Part shown: piece by piece, positions 45,066 through 54,036 of the stretch | How the letters are laid out: every line of letters begins with the position of its first letter | Position numbering within the stretch: position 1 is the first letter of the stretch | Assembly (NCBI RefSeq): GCF_018413645.1 | Contig: NZ_JAHCDA010000001.1 | Location: 434,001 to 498,000, forward strand | From: Roseococcus pinisoli | Lineage (GTDB): Bacteria; Pseudomonadota; Alphaproteobacteria; Acetobacterales; Acetobacteraceae | Direction: 5' to 3' | DNA: 64,000 nt | Position numbers and translations under genes: made by a program | The notes under the pieces: model-generated | What the model was told of the DNA's origin: nothing | The model's input: the letters and a program-made list of their open reading frames with translations, nothing else | Database searches by the model: none

Positions 45066-46028
45066 TCAGGCGGCCGGGGGCCGGGCGCCGAGGATATGCG
45101 CGATGGCATAGGTCAGGTCGGGGCGGTTCAGCGTGTAGAAGTGGAACTCGTCCACGCCATTGGCCTGCAGGATGCGCACCTGCTCGGCAGCCACCGTCGC
45201 GGCCACCAGGCGCCGCGTGCCCTCGTCCTCGTCCAGCCCCTCGAAGAGCTTGGCCAGCCATTCGGGCACCGAGGCGCCGCACATGGCCGAGAAGCGCTTC
45301 AGGCTGGCGAAGTTCGTCACCGGCATGATGCCCGGGACGATCGAGGCCGTGATGCCCGCCGCGTGGCAGCGATCCAGGAAGCGCAGGTAGACGCCCGTGT
45401 CGAAGAAGTACTGCGTCACCGCCCGGTTGGCGCCGGCGTCGATCTTGCGCTTGAGGAAGTCGAGATCGGCATCGGCCGAGATCGCGGCCGGGTGGATCTC
45501 CGGATAGGCGCCCACGCTGATGTCGAAGTCGCCGATCCGCTTCAGCCCGCGGACGAGATCCTCGGCCTGGGCATAGCCGCCCGGATGGGGCTCGTACTTC
45601 GCGGCACCGGCCGGCGGATCGCCGCGCAGCGCCACGATGTGGCGCACCCCGGCATCCCAATAGGCCCGGGCCACCTCGTCCACCTCCTCACGCGTCGCGC
45701 CTACGCAGGTAAGGTGCGCGGCCGGGGTCAGCGAGGTTTCCTTCGCCAGGCGCGCCACCGTCTCATGCGTGCGGGAACGCGTGGAGCCGCCCGCGCCGTA
45801 GGTGACGGAAACGAAGCGCGGGGCCAGCGGCTCCAGCCGGCGGATGCAGCTCCAGAGATCGGCCTCCAGCTTCTCGTTCTTCGGCGGGAAGAACTCGAAG
45901 GAGAGCTTCGGCGCCGGCAGGCTCGAGGGCGACGGGAGGGTCCCGACGCGCGGCCCGGTCAGCCAGCGTTGAAGGGTGTTGTTCGGCGAGACGTCCATGG
46001 GGCGATGGTTTGGCGTTCCACCTGCCAT
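45066..46028 (-). CDS. metF: Methylenetetrahydrofolate reductase
   Basis: A 320-residue flavoprotein reducing 5,10-methylene-THF to 5-methyl-THF for methionine synthesis. Family blocks are LSFEFFPPKNEK at the N-terminus with the catalytic Glu, FVSVTYGAGGSTR, AHLTCVG, ALRGDPPAG and RAVTQYFFD for FAD. ATG at 46028 is preferred because GGAGG lies 14 bp upstream at 46043; a second ATG at 45998 is in frame. Just upstream, inside the probable leader, lies an 8-bp-stem hairpin with a nested stem (46068-46100). The gene is divergent from mlaA. Confidence 0.95.
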   Translation of the reverse strand: MAGGTPNHRPMDVSPNNTLQRWLTGPRVGTLPSPSSLPAPKLSFEFFPPKNEKLEADLWSCIRRLEPLAPRFVSVTYGAGGSTRSRTHETVARLAKETSLTPAAHLTCVGATREEVDEVARAYWDAGVRHIVALRGDPPAGAAKYEPHPGGYAQAEDLVRGLKRIGDFDISVGAYPEIHPAAISADADLDFLKRKIDAGANRAVTQYFFDTGVYLRFLDRCHAAGITASIVPGIMPVTNFASLKRFSAMCGASVPEWLAKLFEGLDEDEGTRRLVAATVAAEQVRILQANGVDEFHFYTLNRPDLTYAIAHILGARPPAA

Positions 46029-46067
46029 TATGCAAGAGCCGCCTCCTTGGATCGTTCCGGGACCTTT

Positions 46068-46100
46068 CAAGGGGCCCTGGCCGAGTTGCCACGCCCCTTG
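46068..46100. promoter_or_regulatory. Nested hairpin in the metF leader / metF-mlaA divergent gap
   Basis: CAAGGGGC and GCCCCTTG form a perfect outer 8-bp stem, and TGGC/GCCA form an inner stem within it. It lies 40-72 bp before the metF start. It could be a leader regulatory structure or an operator. It does not match the SAM-II or SAH riboswitch consensus I can recall. Confidence 0.4.
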
Positions 46101-46239
46101 GCGAAGCGTCCCAGAGCTGTCCATCCGCACGGTTCGCAGCACCTGACAACTTGCTGCCGTAGCGGAAAATGTGCATGTAGTTGCAACGGCCTCGCCTCGA
46201 TCAGGTTGGAAGTTCGCTCTGAAAGGTCCGTTAGCCCTC

Positions 46240-47037
46240 ATGCGCCTCGCTCCCCTTTTGGCTTCAGCGATTCTTCTCGTCGGCCTCGCTGGCTGCGCGA
46301 CCCGTCCGCCCGCCAGCGACCCCGAGGCGCTGGAGGAATTCCGCGCCAATAACGACCCGCTCGAGCCCCTGAACCGCACGATGTTCTCGGTGAACAACGC
46401 CATCGACACGGTGGCGCTGCGCCCCGCCGCGCAGGCCTACCGCTTCGTGCTGCCGAGGCCGGTGCGCCAGGGCGTGCGCAACGCGCTGGGTAATCTGCGC
46501 GGCCCGACCATCCTGATGAACGACGTCCTGCAGGGCGAGGTCGATCGCGCCGGCCGCACCGCCGCGCGCTTCCTGATCAACTCCACCCTGGGCATCGGCG
46601 GTCTGATCGACGTGGCCGACTGGCAGTTCGGCGTCCCCGGCCACAGCGAGGATTTCGGCCAGACGCTGGCCGTCTGGGGCGTCGGCGAGGGACCCTACCT
46701 CTACCTGCCGATCCTCGGCCCCTCCAATCCGCGCGACCTGCTCGGCTACGGCGTCGATGTCGTGGCCAGCCCCTGGTTCTGGTTCGGCCAGGGCGATGTG
46801 GTGGACGCGCTGCGCTGGGCCTATGCCGGCATCACCGCCATCGACGCACGCGAGTCGGCCCTCGACACGCTCGACCGCATCCTCGAAACCTCGCTGGACC
46901 CCTACTCGACGCTGCGCAGTCTCTATCGTCAGAACCGCGCCTCGGAGATCGCCAATACCGGGGCCGAAGGACGGGGTGTCGAGGCCGGCGGCGCCGGACG
47001 CGGTGTTCGCCGGGACCCTGTGCCCGCATCGCCCTGA
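46240..47037 (+). CDS. mlaA: Outer-membrane lipoprotein MlaA (VacJ)
   Basis: MlaA sits in the outer membrane and extracts mislocalised phospholipids from its outer leaflet. The 265-residue precursor has a lipoprotein signal ending LAGC (Cys19). The body shows the family core NDPLEPLNRTMFSVNNAID, NALGNLRGPTILMNDVLQG, RFLINSTLGIGGLIDVAD and DFGQTLAVWGVGEGPYLYLPILGPS. ATG at 46240 is chosen for the signal peptide. mlaC follows after 26 bp on the same strand; the inner-membrane MlaFEDB complex is not in the window. Confidence 0.94.
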   Translation: MRLAPLLASAILLVGLAGCATRPPASDPEALEEFRANNDPLEPLNRTMFSVNNAIDTVALRPAAQAYRFVLPRPVRQGVRNALGNLRGPTILMNDVLQGEVDRAGRTAARFLINSTLGIGGLIDVADWQFGVPGHSEDFGQTLAVWGVGEGPYLYLPILGPSNPRDLLGYGVDVVASPWFWFGQGDVVDALRWAYAGITAIDARESALDTLDRILETSLDPYSTLRSLYRQNRASEIANTGAEGRGVEAGGAGRGVRRDPVPASP

Positions 47038-47063
47038 CGACCACAGGCTAGGAAGAAACGACC

Positions 47064-47699
47064 ATGACCTTCGCCGAGGCGCGTCTCGCGCGCCGCGCAT
47101 TCCTTCTCCTCACGGCCAGCCTGCCCTTCGTCGTGCCCAGCGCGGCGCAGGCGCAGATGGATCCGAGCCGCGCCGCCAACTTCATCAAGAGCACGGGTGA
47201 CGCACTCGTGGCCGCGCTGAACAGCAGCGCGCCGGTCGCCCAGCGCCGGGAGCATGTTGCCAATATCCTGAGCCGGGCGGTGGACATCGAGGGGACGGGC
47301 CGCTTCATCCTGGGCCGCTGGTGGCGCGTGGCCTCGGCGGCCGAGCAGCAGGAATACCTGCGCCTCTTCGAGGAGACGCTGATCCGCAACCTCGCCAGCC
47401 GCTTCGGCGAGTTCCAGGGCGTGCGCTTCTCGCTGGGCCGCAGCCAGCAGCGGACCGAGGACGACGCCCTCGTGACCACGATCGTCGAGCGGCCGAACAG
47501 CGGCCCGCTGAACCTCGATTGGCGCGTGGCGGAAGTGGGCGGCCAGCCCCGCATCGTGGATCTGGTGGCCGAGGGCACGTCGCTCCGGCTCACCCAGCGC
47601 AGCGAGTACAGCGCGGTGATCCAGCGCGGCGGCAACCAGGTCTCCGCCCTGCTGACGGCCATGCGGAACCAGCTGCACCAGCTTCAGCAGCGTTCCTGA
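47064..47699 (+). CDS. mlaC: Periplasmic phospholipid-binding protein MlaC
   Basis: MlaC shuttles phospholipids between MlaA and the inner-membrane MlaFEDB complex. The 211-residue precursor has a signal peptide with RRAFLLLTASLPF, ending near AAQAQ. The mature protein has the family segments NFIKSTGDALVAALN, RFILGRWWRVASAAEQQEYLRLFEETLI and LDWRVAEVGGQPRIVDLVAEGTSL. It is 26 bp downstream of mlaA in the same operon and is followed by a strong terminator. Confidence 0.93.
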   Translation: MTFAEARLARRAFLLLTASLPFVVPSAAQAQMDPSRAANFIKSTGDALVAALNSSAPVAQRREHVANILSRAVDIEGTGRFILGRWWRVASAAEQQEYLRLFEETLIRNLASRFGEFQGVRFSLGRSQQRTEDDALVTTIVERPNSGPLNLDWRVAEVGGQPRIVDLVAEGTSLRLTQRSEYSAVIQRGGNQVSALLTAMRNQLHQLQQRS

Positions 47700-47706
47700 T
47701 CGCGGC

Positions 47707-47726
47707 GGGGGCTTCGGCCCCCTTTT
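47707..47726 (+). terminator. Rho-independent terminator of mlaA-mlaC
   Basis: GGGGGC-TTCG-GCCCCC is a perfect 6-bp stem with a stable TTCG tetraloop, followed immediately by TTTT. It lies 7 bp after the mlaC stop. This is the best intrinsic terminator in the window. Confidence 0.9.
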
Positions 47727-47738
47727 GCCGTGACAGTC

Positions 47739-47756
47739 GAGCCCCGACCGGGGCTC
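47739..47756 (-). terminator. Hairpin terminator candidate of the aminotransferase gene
   Basis: GAGCCCC and GGGGCTC form a 7-bp stem with a GACC loop, 4 bp beyond the stop of the minus-strand aminotransferase gene. There is no T-run. Confidence 0.55.
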
Positions 47757-47760
47757 CAGG

Positions 47761-48930
47761 CTACCTCTTCAGCCACTCCGCGAGGCGCCCCGGCGCCTCG
47801 GCCATGGCGGCCTCGGCCCCGCAATAGCTGAAGCGCAGGTACCGGCCGCCGCGCGTCCGGTCGAAATCGACGCCCGGCGTCGCCGCGATTCCGGCGCCTT
47901 CCAGCATCCGGCCCGTGAACTGCACGCTGTCATTCGTCAGGTGAGACACGTCGCACCAGAGGTAGAAGGCGCCGTCCGCCGCCGCGATGCGGTCGAACCC
48001 CGCCTTCGGCAGCCCTTCCAGCAGCAGCGCGCGGCTGCGGGCATAGCCGGCCTTCTTCGCCTCCAGCTCCTCCCCGCAATCCATCGCCGCCTCGGCCGCC
48101 ACCTGGGACAGGTAGGGCGTGGAGATGAACATGTTCTGGGCCAGGCATTCGACGGGGCGCAGCAGATCCTCCGGCAGGACCAGCCAGCCGATGCGCCAGC
48201 CCGTCATGCACCAGTACTTGCTGAAACTGTTGACGACGATGGCGCTCGGGCTGGAGGCGGCGGCCGTGCTCTCGGCGACGGTGCCCCAGGAGAGGCCGTG
48301 ATAGATCTCGTCCGAGACCAGCCGGACGCCCTTCTCGTGGCACCAGCGCGCGATGGCCGCGAGCTCGTCGGGCGTCAGCATGGTGCCGGCGGGATTGCAG
48401 GGGCTCGCGATCACCAGCCCGTCGGGAAGCGGGTCGAGCTTCTCGAGCATCGCGAGGCTGGGCTGGAACCGCGTCTCCGGGCCGCATTCCAACAGGACCG
48501 GCTCCATGCCCAGGGCCGTCAGGATATTGGCGTAGGGCGGGTAGAAGGGCGCGGCCATCGCCACGCGGTCCCCCCGGTCGAAGGCGGCCAGGAAGGCGAG
48601 CGGAAAAGCCCCGGAGGCGCCCACCGTCACGGCGATGCGCGCGGGAGAGACGGCCACGCCGTAATGGTCGAGGTAGTAGCGGGCGATGCGAGCGCGGAGC
48701 GAAGGCAGGCCGAAGGCCTCGGTATAGCCGAGCGGATGGCCGCTCCGCAGCGCGGCCTCCACGGCAGCGACGGCGCCGGCCGGCGCGCCGGTCGCGGGCT
48801 GCCCCACCTCCATGCGCAGGATGCCGGGAGCCGAGGGCGGAAGGCTCGCGGCCCGCGCATTGGCGGCCGCGATCACGTCCATGACGATGAAGGGCGGGGC
48901 CTCGGCGCCCCGTCCCGTCTTCAGGCTCAC
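47761..48930 (-). CDS. Class I/II PLP-dependent aminotransferase
   Basis: A 389-residue fold-type I aminotransferase. The PLP lysine is in NSFSKYWCMTGWR, with the conserved HMEVGQP-like RMEVGQPATGAPAGA, SPCNPAGTMLTP and VSDEIYHGL blocks, plus RFSYC with the C-terminal substrate Arg region. The start is placed at GTG 48930. This keeps the family-conserved PPFIVMDVIAAANARAA N-terminus and overlaps the stop of the Ggt-like gene (GTGA); the ATG at 48882 would cut into that block. Substrate is probably an amino acid, unidentified. Coupling to the Ggt-like lipoprotein gene is noteworthy. Confidence 0.9.
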   Translation of the reverse strand: MSLKTGRGAEAPPFIVMDVIAAANARAASLPPSAPGILRMEVGQPATGAPAGAVAAVEAALRSGHPLGYTEAFGLPSLRARIARYYLDHYGVAVSPARIAVTVGASGAFPLAFLAAFDRGDRVAMAAPFYPPYANILTALGMEPVLLECGPETRFQPSLAMLEKLDPLPDGLVIASPCNPAGTMLTPDELAAIARWCHEKGVRLVSDEIYHGLSWGTVAESTAAASSPSAIVVNSFSKYWCMTGWRIGWLVLPEDLLRPVECLAQNMFISTPYLSQVAAEAAMDCGEELEAKKAGYARSRALLLEGLPKAGFDRIAAADGAFYLWCDVSHLTNDSVQFTGRMLEGAGIAATPGVDFDRTRGGRYLRFSYCGAEAAMAEAPGRLAEWLKR

Positions 48931-50402
48931 CGGTCGGTCGCGCCCAGCGCGACGCCGGCGCCACGGGGATCGGTCACGGTGGTGCATAGGCCCTGGTAGC
49001 CGGGCAGGTAGCGCGGGCACATGCCGAGCTGGGCGCGGCCGGGCTCGGGCACGGTCTGCATCGCCGTGTCGGGGCCGGCATTGCTCAGCATCTGGGCGGC
49101 CACGGGGCCCGCCACCGCCATCGCCGCGGCCTGCTGACCGGAACCGGCCACGGCCATGCGGAAGGCGCGCAGGTTGGGGCTCCAGCCGATCGCCGCGGAG
49201 AGCAGCGGGGGCTGGACACGGCCGGTGTTCGGCGCCGCGGCGCCGAGGAAGCCCATCCCCGGCATGATGCGGCCCGTGCCGAAGAGGTTGTTCATGGTGA
49301 AGGCGCAGGTCACGGCATTGCCGTTGCGGTCATAGACCATGAGGCCCGCGCTGGCCGGCAGGTCGCCCAGGCCGGCGCCGGGCAGGTCGTTCGCAGCCAG
49401 GAGGGCGGTGGGATCGCCACCACGGGCGCGGGAGGCCGCGGCCACGGCCATTGCCCGTGCCTGCGCGGCCTCGGGCGACTGGCCAGCCTGCAGCGCCTGG
49501 AAGGCGGCGGCGGCGGCCAGGCCGCCATCGGCCGGCGGCGGCAGGAAGGCGATGCGGTCACCGCCGCGGCCATTCACCACGACGGGGCGCATGAGCTGCG
49601 GCAGGGCCGCGCGCACTTCGGCCAACGAGATCGCACCCGCGCCGACGAGGCCGGACGCCTCTTCGAGGCGGCGCGCCAGGTTGCCCTGGTGCAGGTCGCC
49701 CACGCCGGAGACGCGCAGCGCGGCCAGCGTGCCGCCGAGCGGCGGGTTCTGGAAGGTGTCGCCCACGGCAACCGGGGTGCCGTTGCGGCTGAAGATGGAG
49801 CGCGCCTCGGGATCGGCGAAGAGCGGCCCCTGCACGGCCACGAGGTCGTTGTGCAGCGCCCGGGACATGGGCGTGCCGAAGCGCGCGGCCTGCTCGGCCG
49901 GGCCCATGAGCTCCTCGAAAGGCCGGCCATTGGGCAGGCGCGTGTGGAGCGCGAAGAGGCCGCGGGCCATGAGGGGCACGGCGGCCGGGCGGTCGGCATT
50001 GGCCAGGCCACCGGCGCGCGCGCCGGGCAGGAAGACGACGGCCTCGGTCTCGTTGCGGAGGCGATTGTAGACGAGGCAGGCGCCGCCGCCGCCGAGACCG
50101 GCGCGGGACGGCAGGGTCACCGACATGACGAAGCCGGCCGCGACAGCCGCATCGGCCGCGTTGCCGCCGGCGGAGAGGACCTCGCGGGCCGTGGCGGCCG
50201 CCACCGGCTCCTCGGCCGCGACGCCGCCCAGGAAGCCCGAGACGAAACCCGGCGTTCCCGCCTGGATGCTGTTCCCGAGGATGCCGGAGGTGATGTTCGA
50301 GGCCGTCTCGCAGCCGGCCAGGGAAAGTCCGGCGACGACCAATGCAAGGGCCCGAGGGGAGGTCAGGCGGCGGGGCTTCGTGGTCCTGGCGGGCGTATTC
50401 AT
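48927..50402 (-). CDS. Gamma-glutamyltransferase-like lipoprotein with Ser in the nucleophile position
   Basis: A 491-residue Ggt-family protein with a lipoprotein signal (LSLAGC, Cys31), so anchored in an outer or inner membrane. The family fold is visible: AAEEPVAAATAREVLSAGGNAADAAVAAGF at the N-terminus and GAGLGGGG-like RAGLGGGGACLVY. The C-terminal small-subunit start reads ASAGLMVYDRNGNAVTCAFTMNNLFGTG. In active Ggt enzymes the new N-terminus is Thr-Thr-His; here the same place reads Ser351-Ala-Gly, so autoprocessing and catalysis are uncertain. The precursor is shorter than typical Ggt. ATG at 50402 is clear. It is coupled to the aminotransferase gene and divergent from the DsbA-like gene. 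Confidence 0.8.
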   Translation of the reverse strand: MNTPARTTKPRRLTSPRALALVVAGLSLAGCETASNITSGILGNSIQAGTPGFVSGFLGGVAAEEPVAAATAREVLSAGGNAADAAVAAGFVMSVTLPSRAGLGGGGACLVYNRLRNETEAVVFLPGARAGGLANADRPAAVPLMARGLFALHTRLPNGRPFEELMGPAEQAARFGTPMSRALHNDLVAVQGPLFADPEARSIFSRNGTPVAVGDTFQNPPLGGTLAALRVSGVGDLHQGNLARRLEEASGLVGAGAISLAEVRAALPQLMRPVVVNGRGGDRIAFLPPPADGGLAAAAAFQALQAGQSPEAAQARAMAVAAASRARGGDPTALLAANDLPGAGLGDLPASAGLMVYDRNGNAVTCAFTMNNLFGTGRIMPGMGFLGAAAPNTGRVQPPLLSAAIGWSPNLRAFRMAVAGSGQQAAAMAVAGPVAAQMLSNAGPDTAMQTVPEPGRAQLGMCPRYLPGYQGLCTTVTDPRGAGVALGATDR

Positions 50403-50540
50403 GCGGGTGGCGCTCGATTCCCTCGATGGCGGCATTCCGGCCGATCGAGGGGGATTAGACGCGTTCGCTCCACCGGGCAACCGAAGCGCCTTGCCGGGCC
50501 GGAATTTGCCTCGGCCGGCGCGAAGGAGGATGTTGGCCCG

Positions 50541-51269
50541 ATGATGAAGCGACGTGGACTGGTGGCGCTGGGCGCCGCCCTGGTGCCCGGGGCCGCCATG
50601 GCCCAGGCCCTTTCCCCCGAGCAGCGGGCCGAGGTGCTGCAGCTGCTGCGCCAGGCATTGCGGGAGGATCCCAGCATCCTGCGCGATGCCCTGACCGCCG
50701 TGGAGGAGGCCGAAGAGGCCAATCGCAGCTCCGCCCAGACCCGAGCCATCGCCGCGCGGGCCGAGCAGCTGTTCCGCGATCCGGCGGATCCGGTGAAGGG
50801 CAATCCGCAGGGCGCCGTCACCTTCGTCGAGTTCTTCGACGCCCGCTGCGGCTATTGCAAGCAGCTGCACCCGACCATGAACCAGCTGCTCCAGCGCGAG
50901 AGCGACGTCCGCGTGGTGCTGAAGGACCTGCCGATCCTGGGCCCGAACTCGGTGCTGGCCTCCCGCGCGCTGCTCGCCGCGCACCGGCAGAACCTCTACG
51001 TACCGCTCTACGAGGCGCTGATGCGACTGCGCGAGGAGCCGACGGAGCCCGTGCTACGCCGCGAGGCGGAGCGCGCGCGGATCGACTGGGCGCGGCTGCG
51101 CCGGGAGATGGACGACCCCGCGATCACGGCGCGTATCGCCCGCAACCTGGATCTGGCGCGCGCGCTGGACATCCAGGGCACGCCGGCGCTTGTCATCGGG
51201 ACGACGCTGGTCCCCGGCGCCGTGAGCCTGGCCGAGCTGCAGCGGTTGACGGCGGCGGCGCGGGGCTGA
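50541..51269 (+). CDS. DsbA-family periplasmic thiol:disulfide oxidoreductase
   Basis: A 242-residue thioredoxin-fold protein with a signal peptide (1 to about 22, GAAMAQA). A helical N-terminal extension (SPEQRAEVLQLLRQALREDP) is of the ScsC/DsbA-like trimerisation type. The active site is CGYC (Cys103, Cys106) in FVEFFDARCGYCKQLHP, with a cis-Pro in IQGTPALVIG. AAGGAGG lies about 12 bp upstream of the ATG pair at 50541/50544. It could act as an oxidase or isomerase for periplasmic proteins, for instance LptD or the aspzincin-like protease encoded here, but the redox partner is unknown. Confidence 0.88.
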   Translation: MMKRRGLVALGAALVPGAAMAQALSPEQRAEVLQLLRQALREDPSILRDALTAVEEAEEANRSSAQTRAIAARAEQLFRDPADPVKGNPQGAVTFVEFFDARCGYCKQLHPTMNQLLQRESDVRVVLKDLPILGPNSVLASRALLAAHRQNLYVPLYEALMRLREEPTEPVLRREAERARIDWARLRREMDDPAITARIARNLDLARALDIQGTPALVIGTTLVPGAVSLAELQRLTAAARG

Positions 51270-51287
51270 TCAGGCCTGGATGGGGTT

Positions 51288-51304
51288 GAGGGGCGCTGCC
51301 CCTC
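51288..51304 (+). terminator. Hairpin after the DsbA-like gene
   Basis: GAGGGGC and GCCCCTC form a 7-bp stem with a GCT loop, 18 bp past the stop. No T-run follows. The surrounding GC-rich block looks like a dispersed intergenic repeat of the kind common in such genomes. Confidence 0.45.
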
Positions 51305-51464
51305 GAACTCGCCGACAAACGGCACCGCGCGGGAATCCGGCCGCACAGCGGCCGGCGCCGCCCGCTCTACCTACAAGCTTGGCTCATCAGTCGAGCGGCG
51401 AAGCCAAGCCGCCGGAGGCGGCGCCCAGCGTCCGAGGGCAAAATATAACCAGCCCTTAGGCCGA

Positions 51465-52001
51465 TCAGCGCGGCCCGCGGCGGCGGTTCTGCGCCAGCTC
51501 TTCTTCGGTCAGCTGGAAGCCCACCATGATCCGGTAGTCCTGCGCCCGGCGCTGCTGGTTGACCGGGAAGCTGATCTCCACGGGTCGGGAGCCCACCGCC
51601 GCCCGCGTCGTGTTCACGCCGAACTGGGCCGGCAGCACGAAGCTCTGGCGATTGATGACGTTATTGTCCGCGTCGAGCAGGGCGATGAACCAGGGCAGCT
51701 GGACCGCGCGCGAGGGCGCCGCGGGTCCGCGATCAATCTGGAAACGCATGGAAATCGTCGCGTCGACGCTCTGGTCCCTACGGCCACGGCGGCAGCTGGC
51801 GTCCACCCCCGTCACCCGGGCGTCCAGCGCCACGGAGGACAGGTCGGGCGGCGAGCCCGGGCGGTAGCGCGTGAGGTCGGCAAGGTCCGCCGGGAGGGTC
51901 AGGCTGGGACAGGACACCAGAAGGTCCTCTATCCGGGTCGGCTGGCACCCGGTTACCGCCATCGCCGCCAGGACCAGCGGCGGAACAAAAGCCAGACGCA
52001 T
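51465..52001 (-). CDS. Small exported lipoprotein, unknown function
   Basis: A 178-residue predicted lipoprotein with a signal ending VTGC (Cys19). The mature part is a small beta-rich domain: [63 protein letters not shown] and a C-terminal [22 protein letters not shown]. Two further cysteines (about 31 and 75) could pair. I do not recognise the family. It is divergent from ispH and ends near an intergenic repeat-like block. ATG at 52001 gives the signal peptide; a GTG at 52007 is also possible. Confidence 0.75.
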   Translation of the reverse strand: MRLAFVPPLVLAAMAVTGCQPTRIEDLLVSCPSLTLPADLADLTRYRPGSPPDLSSVALDARVTGVDASCRRGRRDQSVDATISMRFQIDRGPAAPSRAVQLPWFIALLDADNNVINRQSFVLPAQFGVNTTRAAVGSRPVEISFPVNQQRRAQDYRIMVGFQLTEEELAQNRRRGPR

Positions 52002-52091
52002 GCTCACCCCTCCATCTGCGCTCCGTCTGGCACCGATCGGCCCAAAGGGATAGTCTGGGGCCCGATACCTCGCGCTGGGATTTTGCACCGC

Positions 52092-53054
52092 ATGGCCGAA
52101 AAGCCCCTTCTTCATGTGTTTCTCGCTGGACCGCGCGGCTTCTGCGCCGGCGTGGACCGGGCCATCAAGATCGTCGAGGAGGCGCTGAAGCGCTACGGCG
52201 CTCCGGTCTATGTGCGCCACGAGATCGTCCACAACCGCTTCGTCGTCGAGGCGCTGGAGCGGCAGGGCGCCGTCTTCGTCGAGGAGCTCGACGAGATCCC
52301 GAATGACGGCCAGCCCGTGGTCTTCTCGGCGCATGGCGTGCCGAAATCGATCCCGGCCGAGGCCGAGCGGCGCGAGATGTTCTTCCTCGATGCCACCTGC
52401 CCGCTGGTCAGCAAGGTCCATCGCGAGGCGGAGCACCACTTCAGCCGCGACCGGCACCTGATCCTCATCGGCCATGCCCGCCACCCGGAGGTGATCGGCA
52501 CCATGGGCCAGCTGCCCCCCGGCGCCGTCACGCTGGTCGAGGACGAGGAGCAGGCGCGCACGGTCGAGCCGCCTTCCGACCGGCCGCTCGCCTTCATCAC
52601 GCAGACCACGCTGTCGGTCGACGACACGGCGGGGATCGTGAACATCCTGCAGAGCCGCTTCCCCCAGATCGCCGCCCCGGCGAAGGAGGACATCTGCTAC
52701 GCGACCACCAACCGCCAGGCCGCGGTGAAGGAGATCGCGCCCAAGGTCGAGATGATGATCGTGGTGGGCGCGCCGAACTCCTCCAACTCGGTGCGGCTGG
52801 TCGAGGTTGCGGGCCGGGCCAGCACGGCCAAGGCGGTGATGGTGCAGCGGGGCCGCGACCTCGACCTCGCGACGGTGGAAGGCGTCAGCCGCATCGGCAT
52901 CACCGCCGGCGCCAGCGCGCCGGAGGTCCTCGTCGAGGAGGTGCTGGCACGGCTGCGCGAGCGCTACACCCTCGAGATCGAGGAGATCGTGGTGGCGGAG
53001 GAGAAGGTCATCTTCAAGCTGCCCGCCGCCCTGGCCGCGTCAGCATCGGCCTGA
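52092..53054 (+). CDS. ispH: 4-hydroxy-3-methylbut-2-enyl diphosphate reductase
   Basis: IspH (LytB) is the last enzyme of the MEP pathway, reducing HMBPP to IPP and DMAPP with a [4Fe-4S] cluster. The 320-residue protein has the three cluster cysteines in [13 protein letters not shown] (Cys18), DATCPLVSK and [11 protein letters not shown], with SAHGVP and [10 protein letters not shown] also intact. ATG at 52092 is preferred over TTG at 52083. It begins the ispH-thrB-rnhA run, with thrB starting 4 bp after its stop. Confidence 0.96.
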   Translation: MAEKPLLHVFLAGPRGFCAGVDRAIKIVEEALKRYGAPVYVRHEIVHNRFVVEALERQGAVFVEELDEIPNDGQPVVFSAHGVPKSIPAEAERREMFFLDATCPLVSKVHREAEHHFSRDRHLILIGHARHPEVIGTMGQLPPGAVTLVEDEEQARTVEPPSDRPLAFITQTTLSVDDTAGIVNILQSRFPQIAAPAKEDICYATTNRQAAVKEIAPKVEMMIVVGAPNSSNSVRLVEVAGRASTAKAVMVQRGRDLDLATVEGVSRIGITAGASAPEVLVEEVLARLRERYTLEIEEIVVAEEKVIFKLPAALAASASA

Positions 53055-53058
53055 TCCC

Positions 53059-54036
53059 TTGGCCGTCTATACCGAGGTTTCGGACGAGGCGCTGTGCGCG
53101 TTCCTCGCGGACTACCCCCTGGGCGAGCTGCGGGCCTTCCGCGGCATCGCCGAGGGCGTGGAGAATTCCAACTACGCGCTGAAGACGACGGAGGGGGACT
53201 ACATCCTCACCCTCTACGAGAAGCGCGTGGACCCGACGGAGCTGCCCTGGTTCCTCGGCCTGATGCAGCACCTGGTGGCGCGCGGGCTTTCCGCGCCCAT
53301 GCCGGTCGCGGGGCGCGACGGGGTGGCGCTGCGCGAGCTTGCGGGCCGCCCGGCGGCGATCTGCACCTTCCTTCCCGGCGTCTGGCCGCGGCGCGTGCGG
53401 CCGGAGCATTGCGGCCCGCTCGGCGCCGCGCTGGCCGAGCTGCACCTGGCGGGCACGGACTACACCGCGGTTCGGCCAAACGGGCTGGGCGTCGCCTCCT
53501 GGGCGCCGCTGCTGGAGCGCTGCCGCGCGGATGGCGAAAGCGTTCAGGCCGGCCTCATCGCGGAGCTCGACGCGGAGCTGGCAGGCATTCTCGCCGGCTG
53601 GCCGAAGGCGGGCACGCTGCCCTCCGGCCAGATCCATGCGGACCTGTTTCCCGACAATGTCTTCTTTCTGGAGGATGGGGGCGCGCCGCGCGTCTCGGGC
53701 CTGATCGACTTCTATTTCGCCTGCACGGATCTGCTGGCCTACGACGTCGCGGTCTGCCTGAACGCCTGGTGCTTCGAGCCGGATCGCAGCTTCAACGTGA
53801 CGAAGGCGCGGTCGCTCCTGCGGGAGTATTCGGCCCGGCGTCCCCTCTCCGCGGAGGAGCGGGCGGCGCTGCCGGCGCTGTGCCGGGGCGCGGCGCTCCG
53901 CTTCCTGCTGACACGGCTCTACGACTGGGTGAACACGCCGAAAGGCGCCATGGTGACGCGGAAAGATCCTTTGGAATATCTCTACAAGCTGCGCTTCTTC
54001 GCGCAGGCGACGGGCCCGGAGTCGATCGGTGCCTGA
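53059..54036 (+). CDS. thrB: Homoserine kinase, APH-fold type
   Basis: A 325-residue homoserine kinase of the type II (aminoglycoside-phosphotransferase fold) class used by many alphaproteobacteria. It phosphorylates homoserine toward threonine. The N-terminus has [24 protein letters not shown], and the catalytic loop is [18 protein letters not shown] with [15 protein letters not shown] for metal. The start is TTG at 53059, 4 bp after ispH; no ATG gives the full conserved N-terminus. Its end overlaps the GTG start of rnhA by 8 bp. Confidence 0.93.
   Translation: MAVYTEVSDEALCAFLADYPLGELRAFRGIAEGVENSNYALKTTEGDYILTLYEKRVDPTELPWFLGLMQHLVARGLSAPMPVAGRDGVALRELAGRPAAICTFLPGVWPRRVRPEHCGPLGAALAELHLAGTDYTAVRPNGLGVASWAPLLERCRADGESVQAGLIAELDAELAGILAGWPKAGTLPSGQIHADLFPDNVFFLEDGGAPRVSGLIDFYFACTDLLAYDVAVCLNAWCFEPDRSFNVTKARSLLREYSARRPLSAEERAALPALCRGAALRFLLTRLYDWVNTPKGAMVTRKDPLEYLYKLRFFAQATGPESIGA

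Noticed and set aside
46029-46239. SAM-II or SAH riboswitch upstream of metF
   Set aside because: The region has a hairpin but lacks the conserved pseudoknot sequences I know for these classes; it is recorded only as a candidate structure.
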